From Bin107 sp965221655 (lineage in GTDB: Bacteria > UBA8248), in NCBI GenBank assembly GCA_965221655.1, contig OZ244906.1, positions 992,001 through 1,056,000 on the forward strand: a DNA stretch of 64,000 nt. Direction: 5' to 3'. The notes under the pieces were generated by a model. That model searched no databases and was not told the origin of the DNA. It saw nothing but the letters and a program-made list of their open reading frames with translations. The number at the start of each line of letters is the position of its first letter. Position 1 is the stretch's first letter. A program made the translations under genes and the position numbers. Shown piece after piece: positions 1-7,775 of this stretch.

Positions 1-1
1 C

Positions 2-76
2 ACGGCAAAGGCCTGCCAGACGGCGCGCGAGAACATGCCCGACGGTGTGTGCGCTCCGTGCGCGGAGAAAAAATGA
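2..76 (+). CDS. Possible 3' end of an unidentified gene (partial)
   Basis: An open frame enters from the left edge and ends at the TGA at 74-76, with C-terminal residues PDGVCAPCAEKK. Third codon positions are mostly G or C, as in real genes here. It would converge on the aminotransferase gene that follows. An alternative is a minus-strand gene starting at the ATG whose first base is 36 (MFSRAVWQAFAV), which also has GC-rich third positions but no clear ribosome binding site. Too little sequence is present to identify either. Confidence 0.25.
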   Translation, partial: TAKACQTARENMPDGVCAPCAEKK

Positions 77-108
77 GAAAGGGGCCGCCCCCACGAGCGA
101 AGGCGGCC
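66..108 (-). terminator. Intrinsic terminator of the ilvE-like gene
   Basis: A perfect 7-bp inverted repeat (GGCCGCC at 83-89, GGCGGCC at 102-108) has a 12-nt loop. Read on the minus strand it is followed by TTTCTCATTTTTT. This is a standard Rho-independent terminator 27 nt past the stop of the aminotransferase gene. Confidence 0.75.
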
Positions 109-134
109 TTGGTCCTCCACAGGCACGGGCCGGC

Positions 135-1073
135 TCAGTAGACCGCCAGCACGTCCTTCTCGTAGGTTTCGTCCACCCCGCGCGCCGCGGCGTAGAAGAT
201 CTCCTGCAGCCTGCGCGTGAGCTTGCCGGGCTTTCCGTCCGCTATATCGATGCGGTCGAGCGAGAGCACGGGGATGACCTCGGCGGCGGAGCCGCACATC
301 ATCGCCTCATCAGCCACGTAGATCTCGGTGCGGTCCATGCTCCGCTCCACGGGCGGGGGTCCCAGGTGCCGCTCGAACATCTCGAGAACGCTCGTGCGCG
401 TGATGCTCTCGAGAATCGAATCGGTGACCGGCGGGGTGATGAGCTTGCCCTCGCGGAGGATCATCACGCACGTGCCCGTTCCCTCGGAGACGGTGCCGTT
501 GCGGTTGAGGAGAATGGCGTCGTCGTATCCGTTCACGCGCGCCTCCACGCCCGCGAGCCTGCCGTTCTGGTAGTTGGCCGAGGCCTTCACGCGCGGGGGT
601 ACGGAGTCGTCCGAAATGCGGCGCCAGCTGCTCACGCACAGGTTCACGCCGCTCTCCTGGCGCTTGCGGTTGCTGCCCGCCCCCCCGCTGATGAAGACGC
701 AGGTGTCCACCTCCTCCGCCGCGTAGCCCTTCATGTCCAGGGGACCCGCGTCGTCGAAATAGACGTTCAGGCGAAAGTGGATGTCTTCCTTGAACTCGTT
801 CGCCCGTATCCATTCGATGACGGCGTCGCGAAACTCCTCTTCCGTATAAGGCGGCGTCATCCGCATCACCCGCATCGAGTCGAACAGGCGCCGCAGGTGC
901 GGCTCCAGCTTCCAGAGAAACAGATTGTTCCGCTCCTCGCTCCAATAGGCGCGGATGCCCTCGTAGACGCTCGAGCCCCTGAGGACGGCCTGGCTGAAGA
1001 CGCTGATCTTCGCCTCCTCGGGCGGCACCACCTTTCCGTTGAGCCACACTTTTGCATGATCGTAACTGGGCAC
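135..1073 (-). CDS. ilvE: Branched-chain amino acid aminotransferase (class IV)
   Basis: 312 aa, a usual length for IlvE. It is a PLP enzyme of fold type IV that exchanges the amino group between glutamate and the branched-chain 2-oxo acids. The Schiff-base lysine is K163 in RVKASANYQN, and the phosphate-binding segment NGTVSEGTGT follows near residues 192-201. The start is GTG at 1073, preceded by GGGGAGG five bases upstream. D-amino-acid aminotransferase and 4-amino-4-deoxychorismate lyase share the fold, but the N-terminal LRGSSVYEGIRAY and the overall length fit IlvE best. It is monocistronic, with its own terminator downstream and a divergent ABC ATPase gene upstream. Confidence 0.88.
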   Translation of the reverse strand: MPSYDHAKVWLNGKVVPPEEAKISVFSQAVLRGSSVYEGIRAYWSEERNNLFLWKLEPHLRRLFDSMRVMRMTPPYTEEEFRDAVIEWIRANEFKEDIHFRLNVYFDDAGPLDMKGYAAEEVDTCVFISGGAGSNRKRQESGVNLCVSSWRRISDDSVPPRVKASANYQNGRLAGVEARVNGYDDAILLNRNGTVSEGTGTCVMILREGKLITPPVTDSILESITRTSVLEMFERHLGPPPVERSMDRTEIYVADEAMMCGSAAEVIPVLSLDRIDIADGKPGKLTRRLQEIFYAAARGVDETYEKDVLAVY

Positions 1074-1221
1074 GGAACCTCCCCTCGAAAAAATAATCTC
1101 TCACCGAATGATACGCGGCGCATCATGTACCCGCGCGGCGTCGTTTGACAAGAGGCGGACGGCCTGCAAGTCTGGCAGCGGGAATTTCGGCGGGCTGCGG
1201 CCCCGAGCCAAGGGAGCGCAC

Positions 1222-1959
1222 ATGAGCGGCAAGGTGATGGTGCAGGCCACGGGCGTCCACAAGTTCTACGGAGATTTTGAGGCGTTGTGCGGCGTGTCGC
1301 TCGACGTGCACGAGGGCGAAGTGGTCGTCATCTGCGGACCGAGCGGCTCGGGCAAGAGCACCTTTCTGCGCTGCATCAACGGGCTGGAGAGCATCCAGGC
1401 GGGCGACATCGTCGTCGACGGCGTGTCGGTCGCCGACCCGCGGACGGACATGACGCAACTGCGCTCGGAAGTCGGCATGGTGTTCCAGCAATTCAACCTC
1501 TACCCCCACATGAGCGCGCTGCACAACATCACCATCGCCCCCACCAAGGTGCGCGGTGTGAAACGCGAAGAGGCCGAGCAAACGGCCCACGAGCTGCTCC
1601 GCAAGGTGGGCATTCCCGAGAAGGCGCAGAGCTACCCCTCCGAGTTGTCCGGCGGCCAGCAGCAGCGCGTCGCCATCGCCCGCGCCCTCGCCATGCACCC
1701 GAAGGTGATGCTCTTCGACGAGGCGACGAGCGCGCTCGACCCCGAGGTCATCCACGAGGTGCTCAACGTCATGCTCGACCTCGCGCGCGAGGGTATGACG
1801 ATGGCGGTCGTCACCCACGAGATGGGCTTCGCCCGCGAGGTGGCGAACCAGGTCGTTTTCATGGACGAGGGGCTCATCGTCGAGACGGGCGACCCGCAGA
1901 CTTTCTTCTCCAACCCCGTCGAGGAACGCTCGAAACAGTTTCTCGAAAAAATTCTCTAG
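1222..1959 (+). CDS. Polar amino acid ABC transporter ATP-binding protein (GlnQ/HisP type)
   Basis: 245 aa from the ATG at 1222, which has AGGGAG eight bases upstream; the frame stays open upstream but without a better start. Walker A GPSGSGKST is at 39-47, the Q-loop is near VFQQFNLYPH, the signature LSGGQQQRVAIARAL starts at 142, Walker B VMLFDEATSALDP is at 162-174, and the switch histidine is H199 in VVTHE. This is the complete GlnQ/HisP family pattern for energising import of polar amino acids. The permeases and binding protein lie next door on the opposite strand, so the ATPase gene converges on its own partners instead of ending their operon. Confidence 0.92.
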   Translation: MSGKVMVQATGVHKFYGDFEALCGVSLDVHEGEVVVICGPSGSGKSTFLRCINGLESIQAGDIVVDGVSVADPRTDMTQLRSEVGMVFQQFNLYPHMSALHNITIAPTKVRGVKREEAEQTAHELLRKVGIPEKAQSYPSELSGGQQQRVAIARALAMHPKVMLFDEATSALDPEVIHEVLNVMLDLAREGMTMAVVTHEMGFAREVANQVVFMDEGLIVETGDPQTFFSNPVEERSKQFLEKIL

Positions 1960-1960
1960 C

Positions 1961-1981
1961 GCCGCACCCGGGCGGTGCGGC
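1961..1981. terminator. Hairpin between the convergent ABC transporter genes
   Basis: Perfect 8-bp arms GCCGCACC (1961-1968) and GGTGCGGC (1974-1981) enclose a 5-nt loop. The hairpin sits exactly between the stop of the + strand ATPase gene and the stop of the - strand permease gene, so it could terminate both. Neither side has a strong T tract. Confidence 0.55.
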
Positions 1982-1982
1982 C

Positions 1983-2669
1983 TCAAACCGCCGTCGTCTC
2001 CTCGATGGCCTTTTGCCCTTTCAGCCTGCCCAGCCGGTTCCCGAACTGCGAGAGCGTGAAGCAGCACACGAAGTAGACCACCGCAATGAAGGTGAAGACG
2101 GCGAACGAGGCGTTTTCGCGTCCGTTCACGATGGTGCCCGAGCGGAAAAACTCAATGACGCCGATGACGAAGGCGAGCGAGGTGTTCTTGAACAGCGCGA
2201 CGGTGCGGTTCATGATGGCGGGCGCCATGTTGCGCAGCGCCTGGGGCAGCACGACGTAGCGCATCGCCTGCACGTAGTTGAGCCCGGTGGAGTAGGCCGC
2301 CGCCATCTGGCCGCGGGGAACCGAGTCCAGCCCCGCGCGGATGATCTCCGCCGCGTAGGACCCGTTGTGGAGCATGAGCGCCCACACCGCCGCCCAGAAC
2401 GGACTCAGCGAAAACCCCACGAGCGGCCTGCTCAGAAAATACACCCAGACGACGAACATCAGCCCCGGCGTTCCGCGTATGACCTCCACCACGGCGGCGG
2501 CGGGCAGCCGGAGCCACCACAGCTTCGAGTGACGCATGGCGCCGAAGACGACGGCGAACGTCCAGCAGCCCACCCAGCTCAGGGCGAAGATGTGGATGGT
2601 GAGCTGAAACGCCTGGGCGAAGAACCCGAGGTTCTCGGGAATGACGTGCCATTTCCAGAACGATTCCAA
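1983..2669 (-). CDS. Amino acid ABC transporter permease (HisM/GlnP family), second subunit
   Basis: 228 aa integral membrane protein with several hydrophobic segments typical of the HisMQ family. The cytoplasmic EAA loop that contacts the ATPase is visible as EIIRAGLDSVPRGQMAAAYS with ALRNMAPAIMN just after it. It lies 18 nt downstream of the first permease gene and is the last gene of the binding protein-permease-permease operon. The start MESFWKWHVIPENLGFF fits the usual short cytoplasmic or periplasmic leader. It should pair with the neighbouring permease as a heterodimer in the inner membrane. Confidence 0.9.
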   Translation of the reverse strand: MESFWKWHVIPENLGFFAQAFQLTIHIFALSWVGCWTFAVVFGAMRHSKLWWLRLPAAAVVEVIRGTPGLMFVVWVYFLSRPLVGFSLSPFWAAVWALMLHNGSYAAEIIRAGLDSVPRGQMAAAYSTGLNYVQAMRYVVLPQALRNMAPAIMNRTVALFKNTSLAFVIGVIEFFRSGTIVNGRENASFAVFTFIAVVYFVCCFTLSQFGNRLGRLKGQKAIEETTAV

Positions 2670-2687
2670 CGAACGCCTCCCCCTCGC

Positions 2688-3557
2688 CTACGTGCCCGAA
2701 CGCACCTTGAGGCCGAACAGGTGCTGCATCGTGTAAATCACGCCCACTGTGAGAAGCGTCAGCAACAGGAACAGCAGCGTTCCCGTGCTGTAGGCCTCGA
2801 AGCCCGCAAAGGTCTCCTCCTCTATCTTCTGGGAGAAGAACATGAGGTCGGTGATGGCGATGGTCATCGCCACGGCCGAGTTCTTGATGATGTTGAGCAC
2901 CTGGCTCGACATCGGCGGTATGACGATGACGAGCGCCTGGGGCAGGATGATCCAGCGCCACGTCTGCGCGCGCGACATGCCCGTGGAGGCGGCGGCCTCC
3001 CACTGCCCCCGGGGAATCGAGCGAATGCCCGAGCGCACCACCTCGCCCATGTAGGCGCCCGTGTAGAGGGAGAGCGCGACGACGCAGGCGAACGTGCTGG
3101 GCACGAGAATCCGCGTGCCGAAAGGGTCGTTCACGAGGGCGTTGATCACCTCTTGCAAGCCGAAATACGCCCACCACATCTGCACCAGCAGAGGGATGTT
3201 TCTGAACACCTCGACGTAGGCCGCCGAGAAGGCGCGCACCCAGCGAATCTCCGTCGTCCTGCCGATGCCGCAGAAAACGCCGAGCACCAGGCTGATGACG
3301 ACCGACCAGGCGAATATGTACATCGTGGTGCCGACGCCCCGGAGCAGGAACATGCGGTAGTCCCAAATCACGCCCCAGCGCCACTGGTAGTTGAACTCGG
3401 TCTCGAAGTCGATGGGCCACAGGTCGAAGACGAAATACCAGGTGAGCAGAGCCCCCACGCTCCCCCAGGTGAGGAAAAACGCATTGCGCTCCCGGGGGTT
3501 TTCGAAGAGTTTCCAGCGCGCGGCGCCCCGCACCGCGCTCAGCGCATCGCTTGGCAT
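2688..3557 (-). CDS. Amino acid ABC transporter permease (HisM/GlnP family), first subunit
   Basis: 289 aa from the ATG at 3557, which has GGAG five bases upstream; a GTG at 3578 in the same frame is an alternative. The N-terminal ~60 residues precede the usual HisMQ domain and carry an extra hydrophobic stretch (NAFFLTWGSVGALLTWYFVF), recalling the longer AapQ/BztB-type permeases. The EAA loop reads GEVVRSGIRSIPRGQWEAAA and is followed by IILPQALVIVIPP. It is co-directional with the binding protein gene upstream and the shorter permease downstream. Confidence 0.88.
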   Translation of the reverse strand: MPSDALSAVRGAARWKLFENPRERNAFFLTWGSVGALLTWYFVFDLWPIDFETEFNYQWRWGVIWDYRMFLLRGVGTTMYIFAWSVVISLVLGVFCGIGRTTEIRWVRAFSAAYVEVFRNIPLLVQMWWAYFGLQEVINALVNDPFGTRILVPSTFACVVALSLYTGAYMGEVVRSGIRSIPRGQWEAAASTGMSRAQTWRWIILPQALVIVIPPMSSQVLNIIKNSAVAMTIAITDLMFFSQKIEEETFAGFEAYSTGTLLFLLLTLLTVGVIYTMQHLFGLKVRSGT

Positions 3558-3645
3558 GGGGGCTCCAGCCGGGCGCACACGGCCACCCCGGCAGGGGAGG
3601 CCGCGTGCGCCGTGGGCAAAATGTTGCTTCTCAGGAAACGATCAA

Positions 3646-4443
3646 TTATTTCGGGAACCACGGCAAGGTGAAGTCCGGGTTCTTGCCGAACCATTTTCGC
3701 CACAGGGCGTGGAAGCGCTTCGTCTCCCAGAGCTCGAGGATGACCGTGTTGATGTAGTCGCGCCAGTCCGAGTCGTTCTCCCGCACGCCCATGCCGTAAG
3801 GCTCGATGGTGTAGAGCTTGCCCGGCACGATCAGGTTGGGGTTGTTCGCCTGCCACCACTGCAGAAGGATATCGTCGGTCACGATGGCGTCCACCTTCTT
3901 CTGCTTGAGCGCGAGCAGGTTCTCGGTGTGCTCCTGGAAGGGAACGATGATGGCCTTGGGCTGGACCTTCAACAGGTTGGGGCCGGAGTTGCCGCCCTGC
4001 ACGGCGGCGACGCGCCTGCCCGCCAGCTGGGAGATGTGCTTGATGCCCGTGTCCTTGCGGGTGATGAAGCGCTGGCCCGTGATGAGGTAGTGCATCGAGA
4101 AGTCGATGACTTTGTCGCGCGCGCGCTTGTGCGTCATGGTGGCGGCGATGAGGTCCACGTTTCCGTTCACGATGAGCGGAATGCGGGTCTTCGAGAGCGC
4201 CTGGACGAACTTCACCTTCACGCCCAGTTTCTTGGCAATCTCCTTCACGAGGTCGACGTCGAAGCCATCAGGCTGGCCCGTCTTCTTGTTGATGAAGCCC
4301 ATGGGAGGAAAATCGAACTTCACGCCGGCGACAAGGGTGCCGCGCTTCTTCACCTTCTCCAGCACCGATTCGGCGGACGCCGTGCCCACGCACGCCAACG
4401 CCGCAAATACGAGCAACGACACTCCGAGCAACCATCGTCTCAT
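3646..4443 (-). CDS. Periplasmic amino-acid-binding protein of the ABC transporter (SBP family 3)
   Basis: 265 aa from the ATG at 4443, chosen because GGAGGGAG lies just upstream. A signal peptide MRRWLLGVSLLVFAALA...TASA should be cut before ESVLEKVKKRG. The mature part has the family 3 order: GTLVAGVKFDFPPMGF, the DVDLVKEIAKKLGVKVKFV lobe, and IAATMTHKRARDKVIDFS near the hinge. It captures a polar or branched amino acid in the periplasm and delivers it to the two permeases encoded downstream. Its promoter is recognisable (see 4512-4540). The ligand cannot be read from the sequence. Confidence 0.9.
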   Translation of the reverse strand: MRRWLLGVSLLVFAALACVGTASAESVLEKVKKRGTLVAGVKFDFPPMGFINKKTGQPDGFDVDLVKEIAKKLGVKVKFVQALSKTRIPLIVNGNVDLIAATMTHKRARDKVIDFSMHYLITGQRFITRKDTGIKHISQLAGRRVAAVQGGNSGPNLLKVQPKAIIVPFQEHTENLLALKQKKVDAIVTDDILLQWWQANNPNLIVPGKLYTIEPYGMGVRENDSDWRDYINTVILELWETKRFHALWRKWFGKNPDFTLPWFPK

Positions 4444-4511
4444 CGTATCTCCCTCCACCTTAAGGAAAACTGCGAAATGCACGACCGCGCATGGACGGTA
4501 TTACGATTTCC

Positions 4512-4540
4512 ACTATGGGAAAGCCCTCCTGCCCTGTCAA
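4512..4540 (-). promoter_or_regulatory. Sigma-70-like promoter of the amino acid ABC operon
   Basis: On the minus strand a perfect -35 TTGACA (4535-4540) is separated by 17 nt from CATAGT (4512-4517), four of six matches to the -10 consensus. It lies about 70 nt upstream of the binding-protein start. Confidence 0.6.
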
Positions 4541-4689
4541 GTTCCCCGAAAACGCGCCCCGGCGAACGAGGGGAGGCGGCGGCGGAAGCATGTCGGGACG
4601 CCCGTGTCTGCGGGCGATGCGCCTTGACGCTGCACGGCGTTGGGCGTAGCGTCAAGAGGACACCGCGCATTCCTCTCGTGGAGACACCC

Positions 4690-6048
4690 ATGCCGCAGTC
4701 TACCGACGCTCCCAAGCTGGCCGACGCCTACGCGGAATCCCTCCCCGCCTCGCGCGCACTCTTCGAGCGGGCGCAGGCGATTTTTCCCGACGGGGTAACG
4801 CACGACAACCGGCGGATGCACCCGTTTCCCCTCTACGTCGAACGGGCCGAGGGCGCGTACAAGTGGGACGTGGACGGCAACCGCTACATCGACTATTGGA
4901 TGGGCCACGGCGCACTCCTCTACGGCCACAACCCACCCCACGTGCGCGAGGCTGCGGGCGCGGCGCTGCTCGAGGGCACCCACCACGGAGCGGGCCACGC
5001 ACGCGAGGTCGAGTGGGGCGAGTGGGTGCACCGCCTGGTGCCGTGCGCGGAGCGGGTGCGCTTCACGGCGTCGGGTACGGAGGCCACCCACATGGCGCTG
5101 CGCCTGGCGCGCGCAGCCACGGGCAAGAAGCGCGTCGTCAAGTTCGCGGGCCACTTCCACGGCTGGCACGAGGGACTCGAAATCGGCGTGCGCGCCCCCT
5201 ACACCAACGAACCCGAAGCCGGCCAGCTCGAAGAGGTAACCGACCTCGTAACCGTGTGCCCCCCCAACGACCTGCAAGCCGTGCGCGAAGCACTGGCGGC
5301 GGGCGACGTGGCCGCCCTCATCCTCGAGCCCACGGGTGCGCACTTCGGCACCGTGCCCATGGACGCGGACTTCATCGCCGCCCTGCGCGAGGAGGCGACG
5401 AGGGCGGGCGCCCTGCTCGTGTTCGACGAGGTGGTGAGCGGCTTTCGCGTCGCCCCGGGCGGGGCGCAAGCCCACTTCGGCGTAACGCCCGACCTCACCA
5501 GCCTGGCGAAGATTCTCTCGGGCGGGCTTCCGGGCGGGGCCGTCGTCGGGCGGGCGGAGGTGATGGAATACCTCGCCACCAAGCCCGACGGCAAGGAGAA
5601 GATTGCCCACCACGGCACCTTCAACGCAAACCCCGTCTCTGCAGCGGCGGGCTGCGCCATGCTCTCCGCTCTGGCCGACGGGGAGGCCACCCGGCGCGTG
5701 AACGCACAGGCCCACCGCCTGCGCTGCGGGATGAACGAGATTCTCGCCCGCGAGGCCGTCGCCTGGAAAGTGTATGGCGACTACAGCGACTGGAAGATAT
5801 TCTTCGGCGCCGACGCTCCTCCGCGCGACGGGGAGGATCAGGACGTGCGCGGCGTCGCGTGGCGAAAGCTCGATACCAAGGACGCGGCCAAGAGCCGCGC
5901 CCTGCGGCAAGCGCTCATCCTCCACGGGGTGGACTTCAACGGCGCACGCGCCCTGGTGGGCGTTTGCCACACAGACGACGTGATCGAGGAGACCCTGGCC
6001 GCCTTCGGCGCGGGAGTACGCGCCATGAAGGGCGAGGGAATCGCCTAG
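4690..6048 (+). CDS. Class III PLP-dependent aminotransferase (glutamate-1-semialdehyde aminomutase-like)
   Basis: 452 aa, starting at the ATG at 4690 behind GTGGAGA. The N-terminus (LYVERAEGAYKWDVDGNRYI), ASGTEATHMALRLARA near 127-142, the PLP aspartate D246 in LLVFDEVVSGFR and the Schiff-base lysine K274 in SLAKILSGGLPGG all match the HemL/GabT superfamily. It is closest to the HemL-like side (COG0001), but genuine GSA aminomutase motifs cannot be confirmed by eye and hemL context is missing. It lies 33 nt before a threonine-synthase-like gene on the same strand, so the two probably act on related amino-acid substrates. Confidence 0.8.
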   Translation: MPQSTDAPKLADAYAESLPASRALFERAQAIFPDGVTHDNRRMHPFPLYVERAEGAYKWDVDGNRYIDYWMGHGALLYGHNPPHVREAAGAALLEGTHHGAGHAREVEWGEWVHRLVPCAERVRFTASGTEATHMALRLARAATGKKRVVKFAGHFHGWHEGLEIGVRAPYTNEPEAGQLEEVTDLVTVCPPNDLQAVREALAAGDVAALILEPTGAHFGTVPMDADFIAALREEATRAGALLVFDEVVSGFRVAPGGAQAHFGVTPDLTSLAKILSGGLPGGAVVGRAEVMEYLATKPDGKEKIAHHGTFNANPVSAAAGCAMLSALADGEATRRVNAQAHRLRCGMNEILAREAVAWKVYGDYSDWKIFFGADAPPRDGEDQDVRGVAWRKLDTKDAAKSRALRQALILHGVDFNGARALVGVCHTDDVIEETLAAFGAGVRAMKGEGIA

Positions 6049-6081
6049 CCGGCCCCGCAACGCATCCCGGGAGAACCACAC

Positions 6082-7350
6082 GTGTACAGCGCACTCAAGG
6101 GCCATTTGAGCCTGGATTCCGGCCAAATCGTGGACGACCTCCAAAACCCCTTCACCTGCCCCGAGACGGGCGGAAACCTGCGGGGAGCGTACGACCTGGA
6201 GTGGATAAGAACCCACGTGGACAGGGACGAGATAGCCCGCCGCCCCCGAAGCATCTGGCGCTGGCACGAGCTTTTGCCCGTGCGCGAGGAGGGCAACGTG
6301 GTCTCGCTGGTGGAGGGCGACACTCCGCTCATCCACGCCGAACGACTCGGCGAGAAACTCGGCTACGCGAATCTCTACATACTCGACGAAACCCGCAACC
6401 CCACGGGCTCGTTCAAGGACCGGGGCGGTTCGGTAACCATCAGCAAATGCCGGGAGGTAGGGGTCGAGCGCATCGTGCTGGCGTCTTCGGGCAACGCGGC
6501 GGCCTGTTTCAGCGCCTACTGCGCGCGCGGAGGCATAGAGTTCATCGGCTTCGTGCGCGACGACAGCTCCGCCGTCCACTGCCTCCAGGTGGGCGCATAC
6601 GGCGCGTTCACACTCGTCATCGAAGGAGATCAGGCCGTGGCCGGGCGCTTCGCCGAGACGGTCTCGCAGGAGCTGGGCTGTCTGCACGCCACTCTGCCGC
6701 GCAACCTCTACCGCATCGAGGGCAAGAAGACGGCGGCCTACGAGATCGCCGAGAAGCTCGGCTGGCGCGCGCCGGACCGCGTGGTTTGCCCCACGGCGGG
6801 CGGCACGATGGCCCTCGCCATGGACCAGGGCTTTCGCGAGTTGCTGACACTTGGCTGGATAGACCGCATGCCCGCCATCGACGTCGTCCAGCCCGAGGGG
6901 TGTGCGCCCATCGTCAAGGCCCTGCGCGAGGGCGCAAGCGTCGTCCCCTGGGGTGAGGTGCGTACGAAGTCGGCGGGTCTCACAAGTCCCTCCCCCGGCG
7001 CGGGCGACCGCGTGGCGGACGTCGTACGCACCTCGGAGGGCCACGGCGTGCTCGTGAGCGACGCCATGAACATCGAGGCCGAGTTCCTCATCGCGCGCAG
7101 CGAGGGGTTGTTCTTGCAACCCGCCTCGGCGGCGGCGGTGGCGAGTCTCACGGAGGGTGCGGAGCGGCCCGAGAGGGCGGGGCGGGATGAGGTTATCGTC
7201 TGCATCGGCACGGGCACGGGCAAGAACGCGGCGGAAGTCGCGGGCGAGGCACTTGGGCGCCCGCAGCGCATTCCGCCGGAGCTGGAGGCTTTTCGCAGCG
7301 CCCGCGCGTCCTGGCAAAACGGGTCTCTTTCAGGCGAGTCCTCTCAATAA
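6082..7350 (+). CDS. Threonine synthase-like PLP enzyme (fold type II)
   Basis: 422 aa from the GTG at 6082, preceded by GGGAGAA. The N-terminal segment CPETGG resembles the short metal-site-like start of threonine synthases. The PLP lysine is K112 in NPTGSFKDRG, the substrate loop is LASSGNAAACFSAY, and a glycine-rich CPTAGGTMALAM phosphate-binding stretch lies about two thirds along. Threonine synthase makes threonine from O-phosphohomoserine, but this subgroup includes paralogues with other substrates, and pairing with the aminotransferase upstream suggests a dedicated catabolic or biosynthetic role. The assignment to the family is firm; the reaction is not. Confidence 0.75.
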   Translation: MYSALKGHLSLDSGQIVDDLQNPFTCPETGGNLRGAYDLEWIRTHVDRDEIARRPRSIWRWHELLPVREEGNVVSLVEGDTPLIHAERLGEKLGYANLYILDETRNPTGSFKDRGGSVTISKCREVGVERIVLASSGNAAACFSAYCARGGIEFIGFVRDDSSAVHCLQVGAYGAFTLVIEGDQAVAGRFAETVSQELGCLHATLPRNLYRIEGKKTAAYEIAEKLGWRAPDRVVCPTAGGTMALAMDQGFRELLTLGWIDRMPAIDVVQPEGCAPIVKALREGASVVPWGEVRTKSAGLTSPSPGAGDRVADVVRTSEGHGVLVSDAMNIEAEFLIARSEGLFLQPASAAAVASLTEGAERPERAGRDEVIVCIGTGTGKNAAEVAGEALGRPQRIPPELEAFRSARASWQNGSLSGESSQ

Positions 7351-7688
7351 GGCCCTCCAGGCACTGCAGAAAAACAAACCCGACGGAACGTCCCGCGGGG
7401 AGAGGTACAAAGAATCTCTCCGTGGGGCGTGGACGGTAGTTCTCCCAGCAGATCCCTGAGCCTGTCCCCGAATGGTTTTTGACCCTGTGCTCCGCTCGCC
7501 GGCAGAACAGCCTCTGGCCGCGGCAATCCGTTCGGACAGCCGCAAGGCCCATCCCTCCACAACCTTTCCTCGCCCCCGGGGCACCGGGCGTATCGCCTTG
7601 CCCTGCAATTTCTTCTTTTTTCGCTTTTCGAACGCATTTTCCGTATGTATCACATGAGTATATCCACATAAACATATATATTCAAAAA
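7351..7688. other. Intergenic region without a recognisable gene
   Basis: A gap of about 425 nt separates the threonine-synthase-like gene from the radical SAM gene. A weak hairpin (GGAGAG at 7399-7404, CTCTCC at 7416-7421) lies shortly after the stop but has no T tract. From about 7600 the composition falls sharply to AT-rich sequence, leading into the promoter region described next. Short open frames here show no codon bias or homology that I recognise. Confidence 0.5.
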
Positions 7689-7704
7689 CTATAAAGTTTT
7701 ATAG
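7689..7704. repeat. Perfect AT-rich palindrome upstream of the radical SAM gene
   Basis: CTATAAA (7689-7695) and TTTATAG (7698-7704) form a perfect inverted repeat with a 2-nt centre, just upstream of the predicted -35 element. The position suits a repressor or activator half-site pair, but no cognate regulator is evident nearby. Confidence 0.4.
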
Positions 7705-7711
7705 AAAAATA

Positions 7712-7740
7712 TATTGATTTTCGTTTTATTTTCGTATAAT
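7712..7740 (+). promoter_or_regulatory. Promoter of the radical SAM gene
   Basis: A perfect -10 TATAAT lies at 7735-7740, with TATTGA at 7712-7717 (spacer 17) or TTGATT at 7714-7719 (spacer 15) as -35. The surrounding sequence is strikingly AT-rich for this genome and could act as an UP element. The start codon follows 36 nt later behind AAGGAG. Confidence 0.65.
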
Positions 7741-7775
7741 GTTCTCCTTTCACCCCCAGCATAAGGAGAACAACC

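Noticed and set aside
1287..3671. Long + strand open frame (about 794 codons) across the ABC transporter genes
   Set aside because: It lies opposite well-conserved permease genes and its residues are low-complexity R/H/P/G-rich, the usual artefact of GC-rich DNA. Several similar frames elsewhere were dropped for the same reason.
7472..7657. Small open frames in the 7351-7775 gap
   Set aside because: No ribosome binding site, no coding bias and no recognisable sequence.
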